Shown here: positions 43,207 through 52,679 of the stretch, in pieces
How the letters are laid out: each line of letters starts with the position of its first letter
Numbering within the stretch: the first letter of the stretch is position 1
Assembly: GCA_025358295.1 (NCBI GenBank)
Contig: JANYJY010000009.1
Location: 99,052 to 163,051, forward strand
DNA from: Gammaproteobacteria bacterium
GTDB lineage: Bacteria; Pseudomonadota; Gammaproteobacteria; Steroidobacterales; Steroidobacteraceae
Direction: 5' to 3'
Length of the DNA stretch: 64,000 bases
Made by a program: the position numbers and the translations under genes
The notes under the pieces: model-generated
Database searches by the model: none
Told to the model about the DNA's origin: nothing
Seen by the model: the letters and a program-made list of their open reading frames with translations, nothing else

Positions 43207-43962
43207 ATGATTTTGGTCATAGACGTCGGAAACACCCGCCTAAAGTGGGCCTGGCTCACGAGTACTGGGCTGTCCGATCAACAGGCCGTGGTGCATCGGG
43301 ACGCCAAGCCCGGTATTTGGACCACCGCTCTGTTCGAGTCGGGTCAGAAGCCGCAGCGAGTGCTGGTGTCCAATGTCGCGGGTCCCGTCATGGCCAAAAA
43401 CCTGACCCGCGTCACGAAGAAAATGTTTCGCGTCGACATTGAGTTCGTCACCGCCTCTCCCGAGTATCACGGGCTCACCAACGGCTATCTCGATCCTTCT
43501 CTATTGGGAGCCGACCGTTGGCTCGCCCTGATCGGGGCCTGGACCAAGGCGCGCTCTGCACTGTGCGTGGTGGATGCGGGCACGGCGGTCAAACTCGACA
43601 GTGTGGATGCCAATGGCCAGCATCTCGGCGGGCTGATCGTTCCGGGCATTCACATGATGCGCGAGGCCTTGATGAACAAGACCAGCGATATCGCCAAGGC
43701 CGCCATGCACAGCACCCCATCCCTGGCCGGAGTTCTGGCCAATAACACCATCGGCGCCGTATCGCGCGGGGCGGTCTTTGCGCTGGCGGGCATGGCCGAC
43801 CGCGCCGCGGAAGTCATCGAACAGGCCACGGGCTCGAAACCCAAGTTGTTCATCACCGGTGGCGATGCCGGCATGATCACAGGCACGATGCGCCTGCATG
43901 GCGAGGTAGTGCCGGATCTCGTGCTGCAGGGATTGGCGGTCATCGCGGCGCAGCCGCGTTAG
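43207..43962 (+). CDS. coaX: Type III pantothenate kinase
   Basis: First step of coenzyme A synthesis. It has 251 residues from ATG 43207, before which ILVIDVGNTRLKWAW would not exist. The family motifs are IDVGNTRLKW (phosphate loop with Asp), GADRWLALIGAW, VVDAGTAVKLDSVD and GLIVPGIHMMREAL. In many related genomes coaX follows birA; here birA lies 10 kb away. It is followed after six bases by a P1 peptidase. Confidence 0.93.
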   Translation: MILVIDVGNTRLKWAWLTSTGLSDQQAVVHRDAKPGIWTTALFESGQKPQRVLVSNVAGPVMAKNLTRVTKKMFRVDIEFVTASPEYHGLTNGYLDPSLLGADRWLALIGAWTKARSALCVVDAGTAVKLDSVDANGQHLGGLIVPGIHMMREALMNKTSDIAKAAMHSTPSLAGVLANNTIGAVSRGAVFALAGMADRAAEVIEQATGSKPKLFITGGDAGMITGTMRLHGEVVPDLVLQGLAVIAAQPR

Positions 43963-43968
43963 GCATAT

Positions 43969-44973
43969 GTGTTTCGGCCCGCGCCCAGAAACCTGATCAC
44001 GGACATCGCCGGACTCACGGTCGGTCATGCGACCGATGAGAAAGTCGCGACGGGCGTCACCGCGGTGCTGTGCGGATCGGGCTGGCCGGCGGCTGTCGAT
44101 GTACGGGGAGGCGGTCCCGGGAGTCGCGAAACGGATGCCTTGTCTCCTGAGAATCTGGTGGGCCGCGCACATGCCGTGGTGCTCGCCGGAGGTTCGGTAT
44201 TTGGGCTGGGTGCGGCGGACGGCGTCGCCGCTGCCTTGTCGAACATGAATATCGGCCTGCAACTGCGGCCGGGCTCGCACCATATTCCCATCGTGCCGTC
44301 GGCCGTGCTGCATGATCTCGGCAACGGCGGCGACAAGAACTGGGGCCTGGAGCCGCCCTACCGCGATTTAGGAATATGCGCACTCAAAGCCGCTGATTCC
44401 CACTTTGAATTGGGCTCCGTGGGCGCGGGACGCGGCGCCATGGCGGGCGTGCTCAAAGGCGGCATCGGTTCCACCTCCCTGGATTTGGGCGACGGTCTCA
44501 TCGTCGGCGCCTTGGTGGCGGTGAACTCCATCGGTTCCGCCCTGATGCCGGACGGCAAGACCTATTGGGCGTGGGCTTTCGAACTGGCCGAGGAATTCGG
44601 CGGCGGCGGACCGCCAACGACACGCATGGACTTGAGCGATCCGGCACCCGATGAATCTCGATTGCAGGTCATGGGTCGATTGCAGGCCGGCACCAATACC
44701 ACGCTGGGCGTGGTCGCGTGCAATGCCGATTTGACCACGGCGGAATGCAAGCGCGTGGCCATGATGGCGCAGGATGGGATTGCGCGTGCGGTTCGGCCCG
44801 CACATACACCCCTCGATGGCGACACCATCTTCGCGCTGGCGAGCGGCGAGGTGAAGCTGCTTGAAAGCCGGCTGCGCGCCGCCCATGTTGGTCGCATAGG
44901 ATCGGCGGCGGCCGATTGCGTGGCCCGCGCTATCGCGCGCGCCGTGCACTTCAGCGGTTCGCTATCCGTCTGA
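43969..44973 (+). CDS. P1 family (DmpA-like) aminopeptidase
   Basis: A 334-residue self-cleaving Ntn-type peptidase from GTG 43969. N-terminal ITDIAGLTVGHATDEKVATGVTAVL, GGGPGSRETDALSPENLV and HAVVLAGGSVFGLGAADGV are the family signatures. The processing site with the new N-terminal nucleophile should be in AGTNTTLGVVACNADL (near residue 245). P1 enzymes include L-aminopeptidase D-Ala-esterase and beta-peptidyl aminopeptidases. Convergent with the next gene, sharing 12 bases at the 3' ends. It is six bases after coaX, so co-transcription is likely. Confidence 0.9.
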   Translation: MFRPAPRNLITDIAGLTVGHATDEKVATGVTAVLCGSGWPAAVDVRGGGPGSRETDALSPENLVGRAHAVVLAGGSVFGLGAADGVAAALSNMNIGLQLRPGSHHIPIVPSAVLHDLGNGGDKNWGLEPPYRDLGICALKAADSHFELGSVGAGRGAMAGVLKGGIGSTSLDLGDGLIVGALVAVNSIGSALMPDGKTYWAWAFELAEEFGGGGPPTTRMDLSDPAPDESRLQVMGRLQAGTNTTLGVVACNADLTTAECKRVAMMAQDGIARAVRPAHTPLDGDTIFALASGEVKLLESRLRAAHVGRIGSAAADCVARAIARAVHFSGSLSV

Positions 44974-46252
44974 CGACGTTCCGAGCAGCAGCGAGCGCGC
45001 GGCCAGTGCCATCACCTTGGCAGAGTCGACCATGTCCTCGATCACCACGTACTCGTCGGGCTGATGTGCCAATTCGAGAATTCCCGGGCCGTAGGCGATG
45101 CAATCGCGCAATTTCCCGACGCGATCGATATGTTTCTGATCGTAAGTCCCCGGCGAACAAACGAACTCGGGGTCGCGGCCGAGCACGCGCCTGATCGCCG
45201 CAGCGGTGCTGCGTGCGACCGGACCATTCCGATCCGCCATGGTCGGGTGAACTTCGAAAATATCTCGGATGCTGTAACGAAAGCCGGCGCGATCCGCGGC
45301 AAGCTGATCCAACAGCTCGCGAACCTCTCCCTTGACGCTGTCCATGCTCTCTTCGATGAGCAGCCGGCGGTCAATGACCATGCGACAGGAATCAGACACC
45401 AAGGGAGCGGGATAGCCCGCGAACTCCGCCTGTCCGCCATGAATCGAATTGATATTCAGGGTCGAATGTCGCGCGCCCGAGGGCACCACGGGCATGTCCG
45501 TGCGCCGCGCGGCGAGCTTGGGATACAGATCGCGCTCGAATCGCTCGACGACCGCATGCATGTGGCGGACGGCGCAATCGCCGAGAAACGGCATCGAGCC
45601 GTGCGCCATTCGGCCATGGGTCTCGATCTCTGCCCACCAGACGCCGCGGTGGCCGACGCAGACACGATCGACATTCAAGGGCTCGGGAATGATCACGTGG
45701 TCAACCCGCGGCGGAGAGAACCAGCCGCGCTCCGCCAAATAATGCACACCGCCGAATCCGCCCGATTCTTCGTCGACCGTGCCCGATATCTCGAGCGTGC
45801 CGGGCAATTTCGCGGTGCAATCGAGCAAGCCCTCGACGGCAATGATGGAGGCCGCCATGCCGCCCTTCATGTCGCATGCGCCGCGGCCATACACCCGTCC
45901 GTCCCGCACCACAGCAGAGAAAGGATCCAAGCTCCAACCGAGGCCGCTTTGCACGACGTCGATATGGCTGTTGAAATGCACGCAGGGCCCGGGCGAAGCG
46001 CCCTCGCGCCGGGCAATGACATTGATGCGAGGGGTGTTGCTCGCTGTCGTCGCGCGTGCCGGTCGCGCGCACGTATTCGACGGCGAACCCACGGGCGCGC
46101 ATGCGCTCGCCGATGAATTCCGCACAAGGACGATACGCCTCACCCGGTGGATTCACGGTCGGAAAGCGAATCAGCGCGCGAGTCAATTCGATCAGCTCAT
46201 CGCGCCGCCCATCGATGGCCTTGAGCAGATTTTCCGTGGGATCGCCGGACAT
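44962..46252 (-). pseudogene. ArgE/DapE-type M20 deacylase, frameshifted
   Basis: Zinc metallohydrolase of the acetylornithine deacetylase / succinyl-diaminopimelate desuccinylase family, about 430 residues if joined. The N-terminus (MSGDPTENLLKAIDGRRDEL, RFPTVNPPGEAYRPCAEFIGE) is read from 46252 and the rest from another frame: PRINVIARREGASPG, HFNSHIDVVQSG (metal His and Asp), GRGACDMKGGMA, SGTVDEESGGFGG and a C-terminal CSPGTYDQKHIDRVG. The switch lies at 46035-46055, where one base has been gained or lost. Either a decayed gene or a sequencing error. Confidence 0.8.
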
Positions 46253-46389
46253 ATCGGGTGATCATAGGCGATTTTTACACTGTCGCGCGGCCGCAGTGCG
46301 AAGAAGTTACACGGTGGATATCACGACGAAATATTTTCCCGCCAGCAATGCAGGTAAACTAGGCATTGGCCAGAAACAAGGTATTCATC

Positions 46390-47445
46390 ATGCCACGCAT
46401 TCTTGCTTTCACCCTGTTCGCGCTGCTGCAAGCCGCCGGCGCCTGGGGTCAGGCGGCCGATTCGTCGCCGCTGCCCGCACCGGTCTACTCAGTGGCGCAA
46501 CGCTGGCCGCTGGGTGGCGCCGGCGGATGGGATTACCTCACCTTGGAAGCCAGCGGCGCACGCCTGTTCGTCAGCCGCAGCGATCATGTGGACGTGATCG
46601 AAACCGTCAGCGGCAAAAGCGCGGGAACCATTCCCAACACGGCCGGCGTTCACGGTATTGCATTGGCGCCGGCACTGATGCGAGGCTTTACCAGCAATGG
46701 CCGCAGCGACAGCGTCACCGCATTCGAGCTCGACACTTTGCATGTGATTCAAGAGGTGTCGGTCTCCGGCAAGAAGCCCGATGCCATCCTGTACGAGCCG
46801 CGGCACAACCACGTCATAACTGCCAATGGGGATTCGTCCAACCTCACGGTACTCGACGCCACATCGCTGCAAGTAGCGGCTACGATCGCGCTGCCGGGGC
46901 CGCCGGAGTTCATGGCCACCGATGCGGCGGGCACGGTGTACGTCAATATCGAGACGGAATCGGGCAAGCTCGTTGCCATCGATGCGAAGTCGCTCGCCGT
47001 TAAGGCAACCTGGCCCTTGCCGGGGTGCGCCAATCCGAGCGGCCTCGCGCTGGACTCGGCTCATCATCGATTGTTCTCGGTCTGCGAGAATGAAGTCATG
47101 GCGGTGACGGATTCGCTCTCGGGCAAGCAGGTCGCACGAATCGTCATCGGCAGGGGTCCAGACGCTGCGGCGTTCGACCCCGCTCTCGGACTCGTGTTCA
47201 GTTCCAACGGCGCCGATGGCACTCTGACGGTGATCCATCAAGAAACACCCGATGTATACAAGGTGGTTGCGATTCTGACGACGCAGATCAGCGCTCGCAC
47301 CATGGCACTGGACCCCGCAACCCACGCCATTTATCTGGCCGCGGCTACGCTTGGCGCTGCGCCGCCCGCAACGCAGGAGCAGCCGCACCCGCGGCGAAGC
47401 ATCGCTCCGGGAAGCTTTTCCATTTTGGTCGCCCAGCCTAAATAG
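46390..47445 (+). CDS. Exported YncE-like beta-propeller protein
   Basis: A 351-residue protein from ATG 46390 with a signal peptide (residues 1-20). The body is made of repeated strand units such as RLFVSRSDHVDVIETVSGKSAGTI, VTAFELDTLHVIQEVSVSGKKPDAILYEPRHNHVITANG, DSSNLTVLDATSLQVAATIALPG and GTVYVNIETESGKLVAIDAKSLAV, which is the YncE/NHL-type seven-bladed propeller pattern. Ligand unknown. It is 12 bases before trxC and probably shares its transcript. Confidence 0.8.
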   Translation: MPRILAFTLFALLQAAGAWGQAADSSPLPAPVYSVAQRWPLGGAGGWDYLTLEASGARLFVSRSDHVDVIETVSGKSAGTIPNTAGVHGIALAPALMRGFTSNGRSDSVTAFELDTLHVIQEVSVSGKKPDAILYEPRHNHVITANGDSSNLTVLDATSLQVAATIALPGPPEFMATDAAGTVYVNIETESGKLVAIDAKSLAVKATWPLPGCANPSGLALDSAHHRLFSVCENEVMAVTDSLSGKQVARIVIGRGPDAAAFDPALGLVFSSNGADGTLTVIHQETPDVYKVVAILTTQISARTMALDPATHAIYLAAATLGAAPPATQEQPHPRRSIAPGSFSILVAQPK

Positions 47446-47457
47446 GAACGCGCGTCC

Positions 47458-47898
47458 ATGAGCGAAAATGTCGACGTGGTTTGTGGACACTGTGACTCGG
47501 TGGTGCGACTGCCGGGCGAGCGTTTAAATGACGCGCCACGCTGTCCCAAATGCCATTTCGCGCTGTTCGCAGGAAAACCGTTCGAGCTGACGGAACGTAA
47601 TTTCGAGCGCCATCTGAGCCGCAGCGGGCTACCATTGGTCGTCGATTTTTGGGCGCCCTGGTGCGGCCCTTGCATCGCCATGGCGCCTTTCTACGAAGCG
47701 GCGGCGCGCCAGCTCGAGCCGAAATTACGCTTCGCGAAACTCAACACCCAGGACGAGCCTTCTCCGGCGGCGCGCTACAATATTCGCAGCATCCCGACGC
47801 TCATCGTATTTCGCGCGGGCAAAGAGATCGCACGCCAATCCGGCGCCATGGACGCAAACACACTGTCGCGCTGGCTGAACTCCGCCGTTTCGACTTGA
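47458..47898 (+). CDS. trxC: Thioredoxin 2
   Basis: Disulfide reductase of 146 residues. The N-terminal zinc ribbon is CGHCDSVVRLPGERLNDAPRCPKCHFAL (two CxxC pairs at about residues 9-12 and 29-32), which is unique to thioredoxin 2. The active site is VVDFWAPWCGPCIAMAPF, and the C-terminal RSIPTLIVFRAGKE has the cis-Pro. Induced by oxidative stress in E. coli via OxyR; no OxyR site is claimed here. Confidence 0.95.
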   Translation: MSENVDVVCGHCDSVVRLPGERLNDAPRCPKCHFALFAGKPFELTERNFERHLSRSGLPLVVDFWAPWCGPCIAMAPFYEAAARQLEPKLRFAKLNTQDEPSPAARYNIRSIPTLIVFRAGKEIARQSGAMDANTLSRWLNSAVST

Positions 47899-47914
47899 CC
47901 CGAAGCCGCCGCGC

Positions 47915-48697
47915 CTATTGCGCGGTGCGGTGGAAAACCAGCACAAAGCGGTCGGTCTTGCCAAGCGCGGCGCCCTTGTAGCTGATCAGATCGCGAGCAT
48001 CGTCGGGCCTTCTCAATACATCGCTCCTGGCGGCGACCTTGAATCCGTGCGATTCAATATCCTTGATCGCGTAACTTTCCTCGATTCGATGCAAATCGGA
48101 CGCGGCGCTTTTTCCGCTTCCAGCCTGCGCCGAATGATCGACCAACAGCAGCACTCCGCCCGGCTTCAATGCGTGCGCAAGCTGATTGAGCACACTGCCG
48201 GTATCGATCTTGGGCCATTCGCCGCTCGAATCCACCCAGTACAAATCGTGATACACCTTGATCAAGAAAACGGCATCCAGGCTCGCGGCCGCCAAATTCA
48301 TATGATTGAGATCGAGCGTCTTGTGTTCGACGTTAGCCAAACGATCCGACGCCAGACGCGTTTGCAACGGACCCTCGCTCCAATGGTCGAAGGCCGCATT
48401 GTTGATCATGAAGACCCTGCCCTTGGGACCCACGACGTAACTCGCGATCTCGCTGTAGTAACCGTCGCCGGCGAGCACATCGGCAATCCTCATTCCCGGC
48501 TGGATGCCGGAGAGACGCAGAATCTCGGCGGGGTGATCGAGCGCATCGCGTTTCAGGTCCGCGGCGCTGCGTCCGGCATGCGCCACTGCCGCGTCGTAGA
48601 CATCCGCAGCGTAGGCATGGATGGGCGCGAGCAGGCTCGCCGTATATAGCAGCGCAAAAACTCGACCGTGGAATCGTGTCCTCAGAGCGCGAATCAT
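47915..48697 (-). CDS. Exported class I SAM-dependent methyltransferase
   Basis: A 260-residue protein with a signal peptide (residues 1-30, ending AYA/AD) and a Rossmann methyltransferase domain: QPGMRIADVLAGDGYYSEIASYVVGPKGRVFMI (SAM motif I), NHMNLAAASLDAVFLIKVYHDLYW and LKPGGVLLLVDHSA. It belongs to the predicted methyltransferases of the COG4798 type. A signal peptide on a SAM enzyme is odd, because SAM is cytosolic, but is a known property of this group. It follows the MHS transporter by 12 bases on the same strand. Confidence 0.82.
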   Translation of the reverse strand: MIRALRTRFHGRVFALLYTASLLAPIHAYAADVYDAAVAHAGRSAADLKRDALDHPAEILRLSGIQPGMRIADVLAGDGYYSEIASYVVGPKGRVFMINNAAFDHWSEGPLQTRLASDRLANVEHKTLDLNHMNLAAASLDAVFLIKVYHDLYWVDSSGEWPKIDTGSVLNQLAHALKPGGVLLLVDHSAQAGSGKSAASDLHRIEESYAIKDIESHGFKVAARSDVLRRPDDARDLISYKGAALGKTDRFVLVFHRTAQ

Positions 48698-48709
48698 GGC
48701 GATTCTCCC

Positions 48710-49984
48710 TTAATGTAAGTCCTTGATGAGTAGCAAGGCGATCAGGCTGACCAATCCTGTCGCGGATAGATAATACCCCACGTAGGCTACGCCATAATGC
48801 ACCGCCAAATAGGCTGCAATCGGCGCCGCCGGCGAGGCGCCCAAGATGCCGGCAAGATTGAATGCCAGCGATGTGCCGGTGTAGCGCACGGAAGTCGGAA
48901 ATAGCTTCGCGAGCGCGCTTCCGAGAGGTCCATAGGTAAGGCCGGTCAGGGAAAAGCCCAGCGCCAAAAACAGCAACGCACTCAACGTGTCGTGCCCGGA
49001 GAACAGCGGCCGGAACGCGAAGCCGAAGGCGATGAGCAGGGCCGCCGCGACAATCAAGGTGATACGCTCTCCCACACGTCCGGCAATGACGGCGGAAAGC
49101 GAGATGGTCAGCGCAAAGAAAGGCACCGTGACGAGCTGCAGAATCAAAAATTGTTGACGGTCGAACTTGAGTGCGTTGGTAGCCCAACCCAGGGTAAATA
49201 CCGTCATCACATAAAAGACCACGAAGGCGATGATTGCGGCCAATGTGCCGAGCAACAGCGCACGCGAATGCTTGGAAATCACCACACTAAAGGGCACTCG
49301 CACTCGCTCGCCCTGCGCGAGACTGCGCTGGAAGGCGGGCGTTTCGACCAACTGTAGTCGCACATACAGCCCCAACAAGACCAAGGTGGCGCTGGCGAGG
49401 AACGGCACCCGCCAACCCCAGCCGAACAATTGGGCCTCGGTCAGATTATTGGTCATCAACAGAAACACGCCGGTGGAACAGATGAATCCCAGCGGCGCCC
49501 CGAGTTGCGGAAAGCTCCCATACCAGGCCTGTTTGCCCGGCGGCGCATTTTCGGTCGCCAGCAGCACCGCACCGCCCCATTCACCGCCGAGGCCTACGCC
49601 CTGCCCAAACCTGCACAGCGCCAACAACCCTGTCGCCGCCAAACCGATGGACGCATAGGTCGGAAGCAATCCGATGCACACCGTTGAAATCCCCATGGTG
49701 AGCAAAGCCGTGACCAAGGTTGCCTTGCGCCCGATGCGATCGCCGAAATGCCCGAATACGGCCGAGCCGACGGGGCGTGCCAAAAAAGCCAAGGCAAAAG
49801 TGGCCAATGATTGCAGCATGGCGGTCGCCGGATCGCCTTTGGGAAAGAACAGCTTGGGGAACACCAGCACGGCGGCAGTGGCGTAAATATAAAAGTCGAA
49901 AAACTCGATCGTCGTACCGATCAAGCTCGCAAACAAAACGCGGCGGGTTTGCGCCGCGTCGGGTCGAATGGTCGAATCGAGCAA
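48710..49984 (-). CDS. MHS-type major facilitator superfamily transporter
   Basis: A 424-residue inner-membrane symporter with 12 hydrophobic helices. The metabolite:H+ symporter (MHS) signature regions are IGTTIEFFDFYIYATAA, FLARPVGSAVFGHFGDRIGRKATLV, CRFGQGVGLGGEWGGAVLLATENAP and YGSFPQLGAPLGF. Members carry organic acids, shikimate, proline or betaine; the substrate cannot be read from sequence. It is upstream of the methyltransferase in a two-gene unit. Confidence 0.9.
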   Translation of the reverse strand: MLDSTIRPDAAQTRRVLFASLIGTTIEFFDFYIYATAAVLVFPKLFFPKGDPATAMLQSLATFALAFLARPVGSAVFGHFGDRIGRKATLVTALLTMGISTVCIGLLPTYASIGLAATGLLALCRFGQGVGLGGEWGGAVLLATENAPPGKQAWYGSFPQLGAPLGFICSTGVFLLMTNNLTEAQLFGWGWRVPFLASATLVLLGLYVRLQLVETPAFQRSLAQGERVRVPFSVVISKHSRALLLGTLAAIIAFVVFYVMTVFTLGWATNALKFDRQQFLILQLVTVPFFALTISLSAVIAGRVGERITLIVAAALLIAFGFAFRPLFSGHDTLSALLFLALGFSLTGLTYGPLGSALAKLFPTSVRYTGTSLAFNLAGILGASPAAPIAAYLAVHYGVAYVGYYLSATGLVSLIALLLIKDLH

Positions 49985-50137
49985 TGCGGCGAACTCCGGC
50001 GAATTGGCAAGCAGCGGATATTAGCAGCGCCCCGAATGGCCGGGCCAATTAATGCGCGCGCCCGTGCCCGCGATTTCGAGATACATCCACGGCGATTCGC
50101 GGCATAGTGGCTTGAAACACCCTCCTCGGAGCTGCCG

Positions 50138-51007
50138 GTGCACATCAATTCAAAGGATTTTCGGGTACGGGAAGGCGCAAACGTCGACCTCGGCGCGTGG
50201 CCCACCCGGGTCGATCCGGTCTACTCGTCGAACGATGAGTATCAGGATCTGCTGCGCAAGCACGTCAAAGCCCTGAGTGCGCAGCAGGAACTGCTCTACG
50301 CCTCAAACCACTACGCCGTCCTGTTGATTTTTCAGGCCATGGATGCAGCCGGAAAGGATGGCGCGATTCGCCACGTCATGTCGGGCGTCAACCCACAGGG
50401 TTGCCAGGTGTTCAGCTACAAGCATCCCAGCGACGCCGAACTGAAGCACGATTTTCTGTGGCGGACGACCCGCGATCTGCCCGAGCGCGGGCGGATCGGC
50501 ATCTTCAACCGTTCCTACTACGAGGAAGTACTGATCGTCAGAGTGCATCCGAAGATACTGCATGGGCAGGGCGTGTCCGCCACTGCGCCGGACGGCAAGC
50601 CGATTTGGCCTGAGAGGTACCGGTCCATCGTCGAACTGGAGCGGCACCTGGACCGCAACGGCACACGGATCATCAAGTTCTTCCTGCATCTGTCCAAGGA
50701 AGAGCAACGCAAGCGATTCCTCGATCGCATCGATCGGCCAGAAAAGAATTGGAAATTCAGCCTTGCCGATATCGAGGAACGTAAATACTGGAAGGACTAC
50801 AGGCGGGCCTATGAAAAATGCCTGAGTGCGACCAGCACGAAATGCGCCCCGTGGTTTGTCGTTCCCGCCGACGACAAGCTCAACACTCGTCTTATTGTCT
50901 CCCGCATCGTGCTCGACACAATTGCAGCGCTGCAGTTGAACTACCCTAAGTCCAGCCCCGCACGCCGACGAGAATTGTTGTCGTTGCGTAAGAAATTAAT
51001 GAAATGA
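50138..51007 (+). CDS. PPK2-family polyphosphate kinase
   Basis: Uses polyphosphate to phosphorylate nucleotides (or the reverse). It has 289 residues from GTG 50138 with GGAG six bases upstream. [30 protein letters not shown] contains the Walker A loop, [16 protein letters not shown] the lid and Walker B part, and [19 protein letters not shown] the C-terminal motif. The single short domain suggests a class III or class I enzyme that makes ATP from AMP or ADP. Which class is undecided. Confidence 0.92.
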   Translation: MHINSKDFRVREGANVDLGAWPTRVDPVYSSNDEYQDLLRKHVKALSAQQELLYASNHYAVLLIFQAMDAAGKDGAIRHVMSGVNPQGCQVFSYKHPSDAELKHDFLWRTTRDLPERGRIGIFNRSYYEEVLIVRVHPKILHGQGVSATAPDGKPIWPERYRSIVELERHLDRNGTRIIKFFLHLSKEEQRKRFLDRIDRPEKNWKFSLADIEERKYWKDYRRAYEKCLSATSTKCAPWFVVPADDKLNTRLIVSRIVLDTIAALQLNYPKSSPARRRELLSLRKKLMK

Positions 51008-51052
51008 GAGCCGCCCGCCACGCCATCTGTTTACTGCAGCGCCGGCGGACCT

Positions 51053-51529
51053 GTGACGCTGGTGAAAGTAGCGGGGCTGGACGAACTTGCGCACAGCCTC
51101 AACCTGGAGCGAGCGAGCCGCTTCGACGTTGAACGGCTGGAGCCGGCCCTGGCGCATGCACAACGGCGTGAAGGAATTCCATCTCGTGGCGGAGCGGTGA
51201 TCCGCGAAATCGCGCCGGGCATGAAGGCGCATCTCTGGGGCTACAACGGGCAATCCCCGGGCCCGACCATCGAGGTGGTAGAAGGCGACCGCGTTCGCAT
51301 GTTCGTGACCAATCGCTTATCCGAACACACCAGCATTCATTGGCACGGCCAGCGCATGCCGAACGGCATGGACGGCGTCTCGGGTCTGAATCAGCAGGCG
51401 ATCAAGCCCGGACAATCCTACGGCTGCGCCTGCCGGCAGCGTCGCGCATCTATGGGAGGGCGATCCACCCCCCGTGGAACGCGGCGGCTAGAGAGCCTCT
51501 GCATGGGGCAAACAGCGGATCGCTCATGA
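51053..51529 (+). pseudogene. Multicopper oxidase N-terminal remnant
   Basis: The first ~125 residues match the start of a CopA/CueO-type multicopper oxidase: AHLWGYNGQSPGPTIEVVEGDRVRMFVTNRL and HTSIHWHGQRMPNGMDGVSGLNQQAIKPGQSY, with the His-x-His copper ligands. After GQSY the frame becomes Arg/Ser-rich noise and stops at 51529, overlapping the convergent ydcF-like gene. The further two domains (about 350 residues with the remaining copper ligands) are not in the window. The gene is thus a truncated relic, not a functional oxidase. Confidence 0.75.
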
Positions 51530-52294
51530 GCCTCCCTGCCTGCGCAAATGTGTGGCTGCGAGAAATACCCGGACCGGCTCGCCTAAAAGTTCGTAGACGG
51601 CGGCGTATGCGCGCAGCAGGGCATCGGGGTTCGGCGCATAGCGCGACATCCCAACATCGCGGACCGTGAGAATGCCGACGGGCGCGGGAACGACGTCGAT
51701 GCCGGCGGCGGCGAATTCCTGCACCGAGCGCCACATATGCGTCGCTCGCGTCACGAGTACGATGCGGCGCACACCGTCGGCCTTCAGCAGGCGCACGGAA
51801 TTGCGCGCGTTTTCAAACGTGTCGTGCGACTCGTCCTCAACCCACCGCGTCTGCACGCCGAAATTGCGCCGCAGCGTGCTGCTCATGGCGTCCGCCTCAA
51901 TGTGCAGGCCGGTCACCAGCACGGGAAGGCCCGTTCTACCCGCGACATAGGCACCGTAACTGAGACGTTCGAGCAGCAGCGGCTCGGCGGCCGGGCCGGC
52001 GTATTCCGGCGCGAACGCGCGCTGGCCGCCCCCGCCAAGTATCACGACTGCCTGTGCGCCGGCGGCGCTCTGAAAATTCAGGGGAGGATAGCGTTCGGCG
52101 AGACCGGTCAACGCATCGGCGACCAGAGGCGTCGACAGCAGCCAAAGGGATCCGAGTCCAAGCAGCAAGCAGAGGCGCGCCATGCGCGGTCGTCGCCTCA
52201 GGAGATACACGCCGAGACCGGCAAGCAACAGCGGCCCGGCGGGCGGGAGAATGATGCTCTTCAGCAAAAACTTGAAACTCGTCAGCATCGGCAT
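51524..52294 (-). CDS. YdcF/DUF218 family membrane protein
   Basis: A 256-residue protein from ATG 52294. Two hydrophobic segments in the first 60 residues are followed by the DUF218 domain: AQAVVILGGGGQRAFAPEYAG, LLLERLSYGAYVAGRTGLPVLVTGL, SHDTFENARNSVRLLKADGVRRIVLVTRATHMWRSVQEF, with the conserved acidic and His residues. E. coli relatives are YdcF, SanA and ElyC, linked to envelope maintenance and vancomycin sensitivity. It lies downstream of birA-SPOR in a same-strand run. Confidence 0.88.
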   Translation of the reverse strand: MPMLTSFKFLLKSIILPPAGPLLLAGLGVYLLRRRPRMARLCLLLGLGSLWLLSTPLVADALTGLAERYPPLNFQSAAGAQAVVILGGGGQRAFAPEYAGPAAEPLLLERLSYGAYVAGRTGLPVLVTGLHIEADAMSSTLRRNFGVQTRWVEDESHDTFENARNSVRLLKADGVRRIVLVTRATHMWRSVQEFAAAGIDVVPAPVGILTVRDVGMSRYAPNPDALLRAYAAVYELLGEPVRVFLAATHLRRQGGS

Positions 52295-52319
52295 CCCGTG
52301 GTCCGCCCGCCGCAACAAC

Positions 52320-52679
52320 TTAACGCTTGTCGAGGCGATCCCGGCAGTAAATGAACAAGCAATTCCCCGCAATGCTCAACGCAAACACGGCAAGGGACGC
52401 GGGAACCACTTCGAAGATCTTGTGAACGCCCAGCCAGTCCACCGGGGCGTCGAGCCAGTGCATGAATTCTGCGAGCCGACCCGTGTCGCCGTCCTTGAGG
52501 CAACACCGCGCCAGCCCGATCTGCAGTCCGTCGTTCAAGCCGATATGCGTCCATTCGCCGTCGCGGAACCAGCGGTAGGTTTGCAGTCCGACAAGATAAA
52601 GGAATGCAACCAGGCAGCCGTAGCCGACAACGGCGCCCGCACCCGCCATGGTCTTCAGGGTTGCTTCACGCGCCGTCAT
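52320..52679 (-). CDS. Hypothetical small membrane protein
   Basis: 119 residues with hydrophobic helices near 13-34 and 91-110; between them WFRDGEWTHIGLNDGLQIGLARC and FMHWLDAPVDWLGVHKIFEVVP. No family is recognised. The start ATG 52679 overlaps the stop of the SPOR gene by four bases (ATGA), so it is translated with it. The run birA, SPOR, this gene, ydcF-like suggests a shared transcript. Confidence 0.7.
   Translation of the reverse strand: MTAREATLKTMAGAGAVVGYGCLVAFLYLVGLQTYRWFRDGEWTHIGLNDGLQIGLARCCLKDGDTGRLAEFMHWLDAPVDWLGVHKIFEVVPASLAVFALSIAGNCLFIYCRDRLDKR

Noticed and set aside
51408-51529. Restoring the multicopper oxidase by a single frame change
   Set aside because: None of the other frames after 51420 shows cupredoxin motifs, so the gene is truncated and not just frameshifted.
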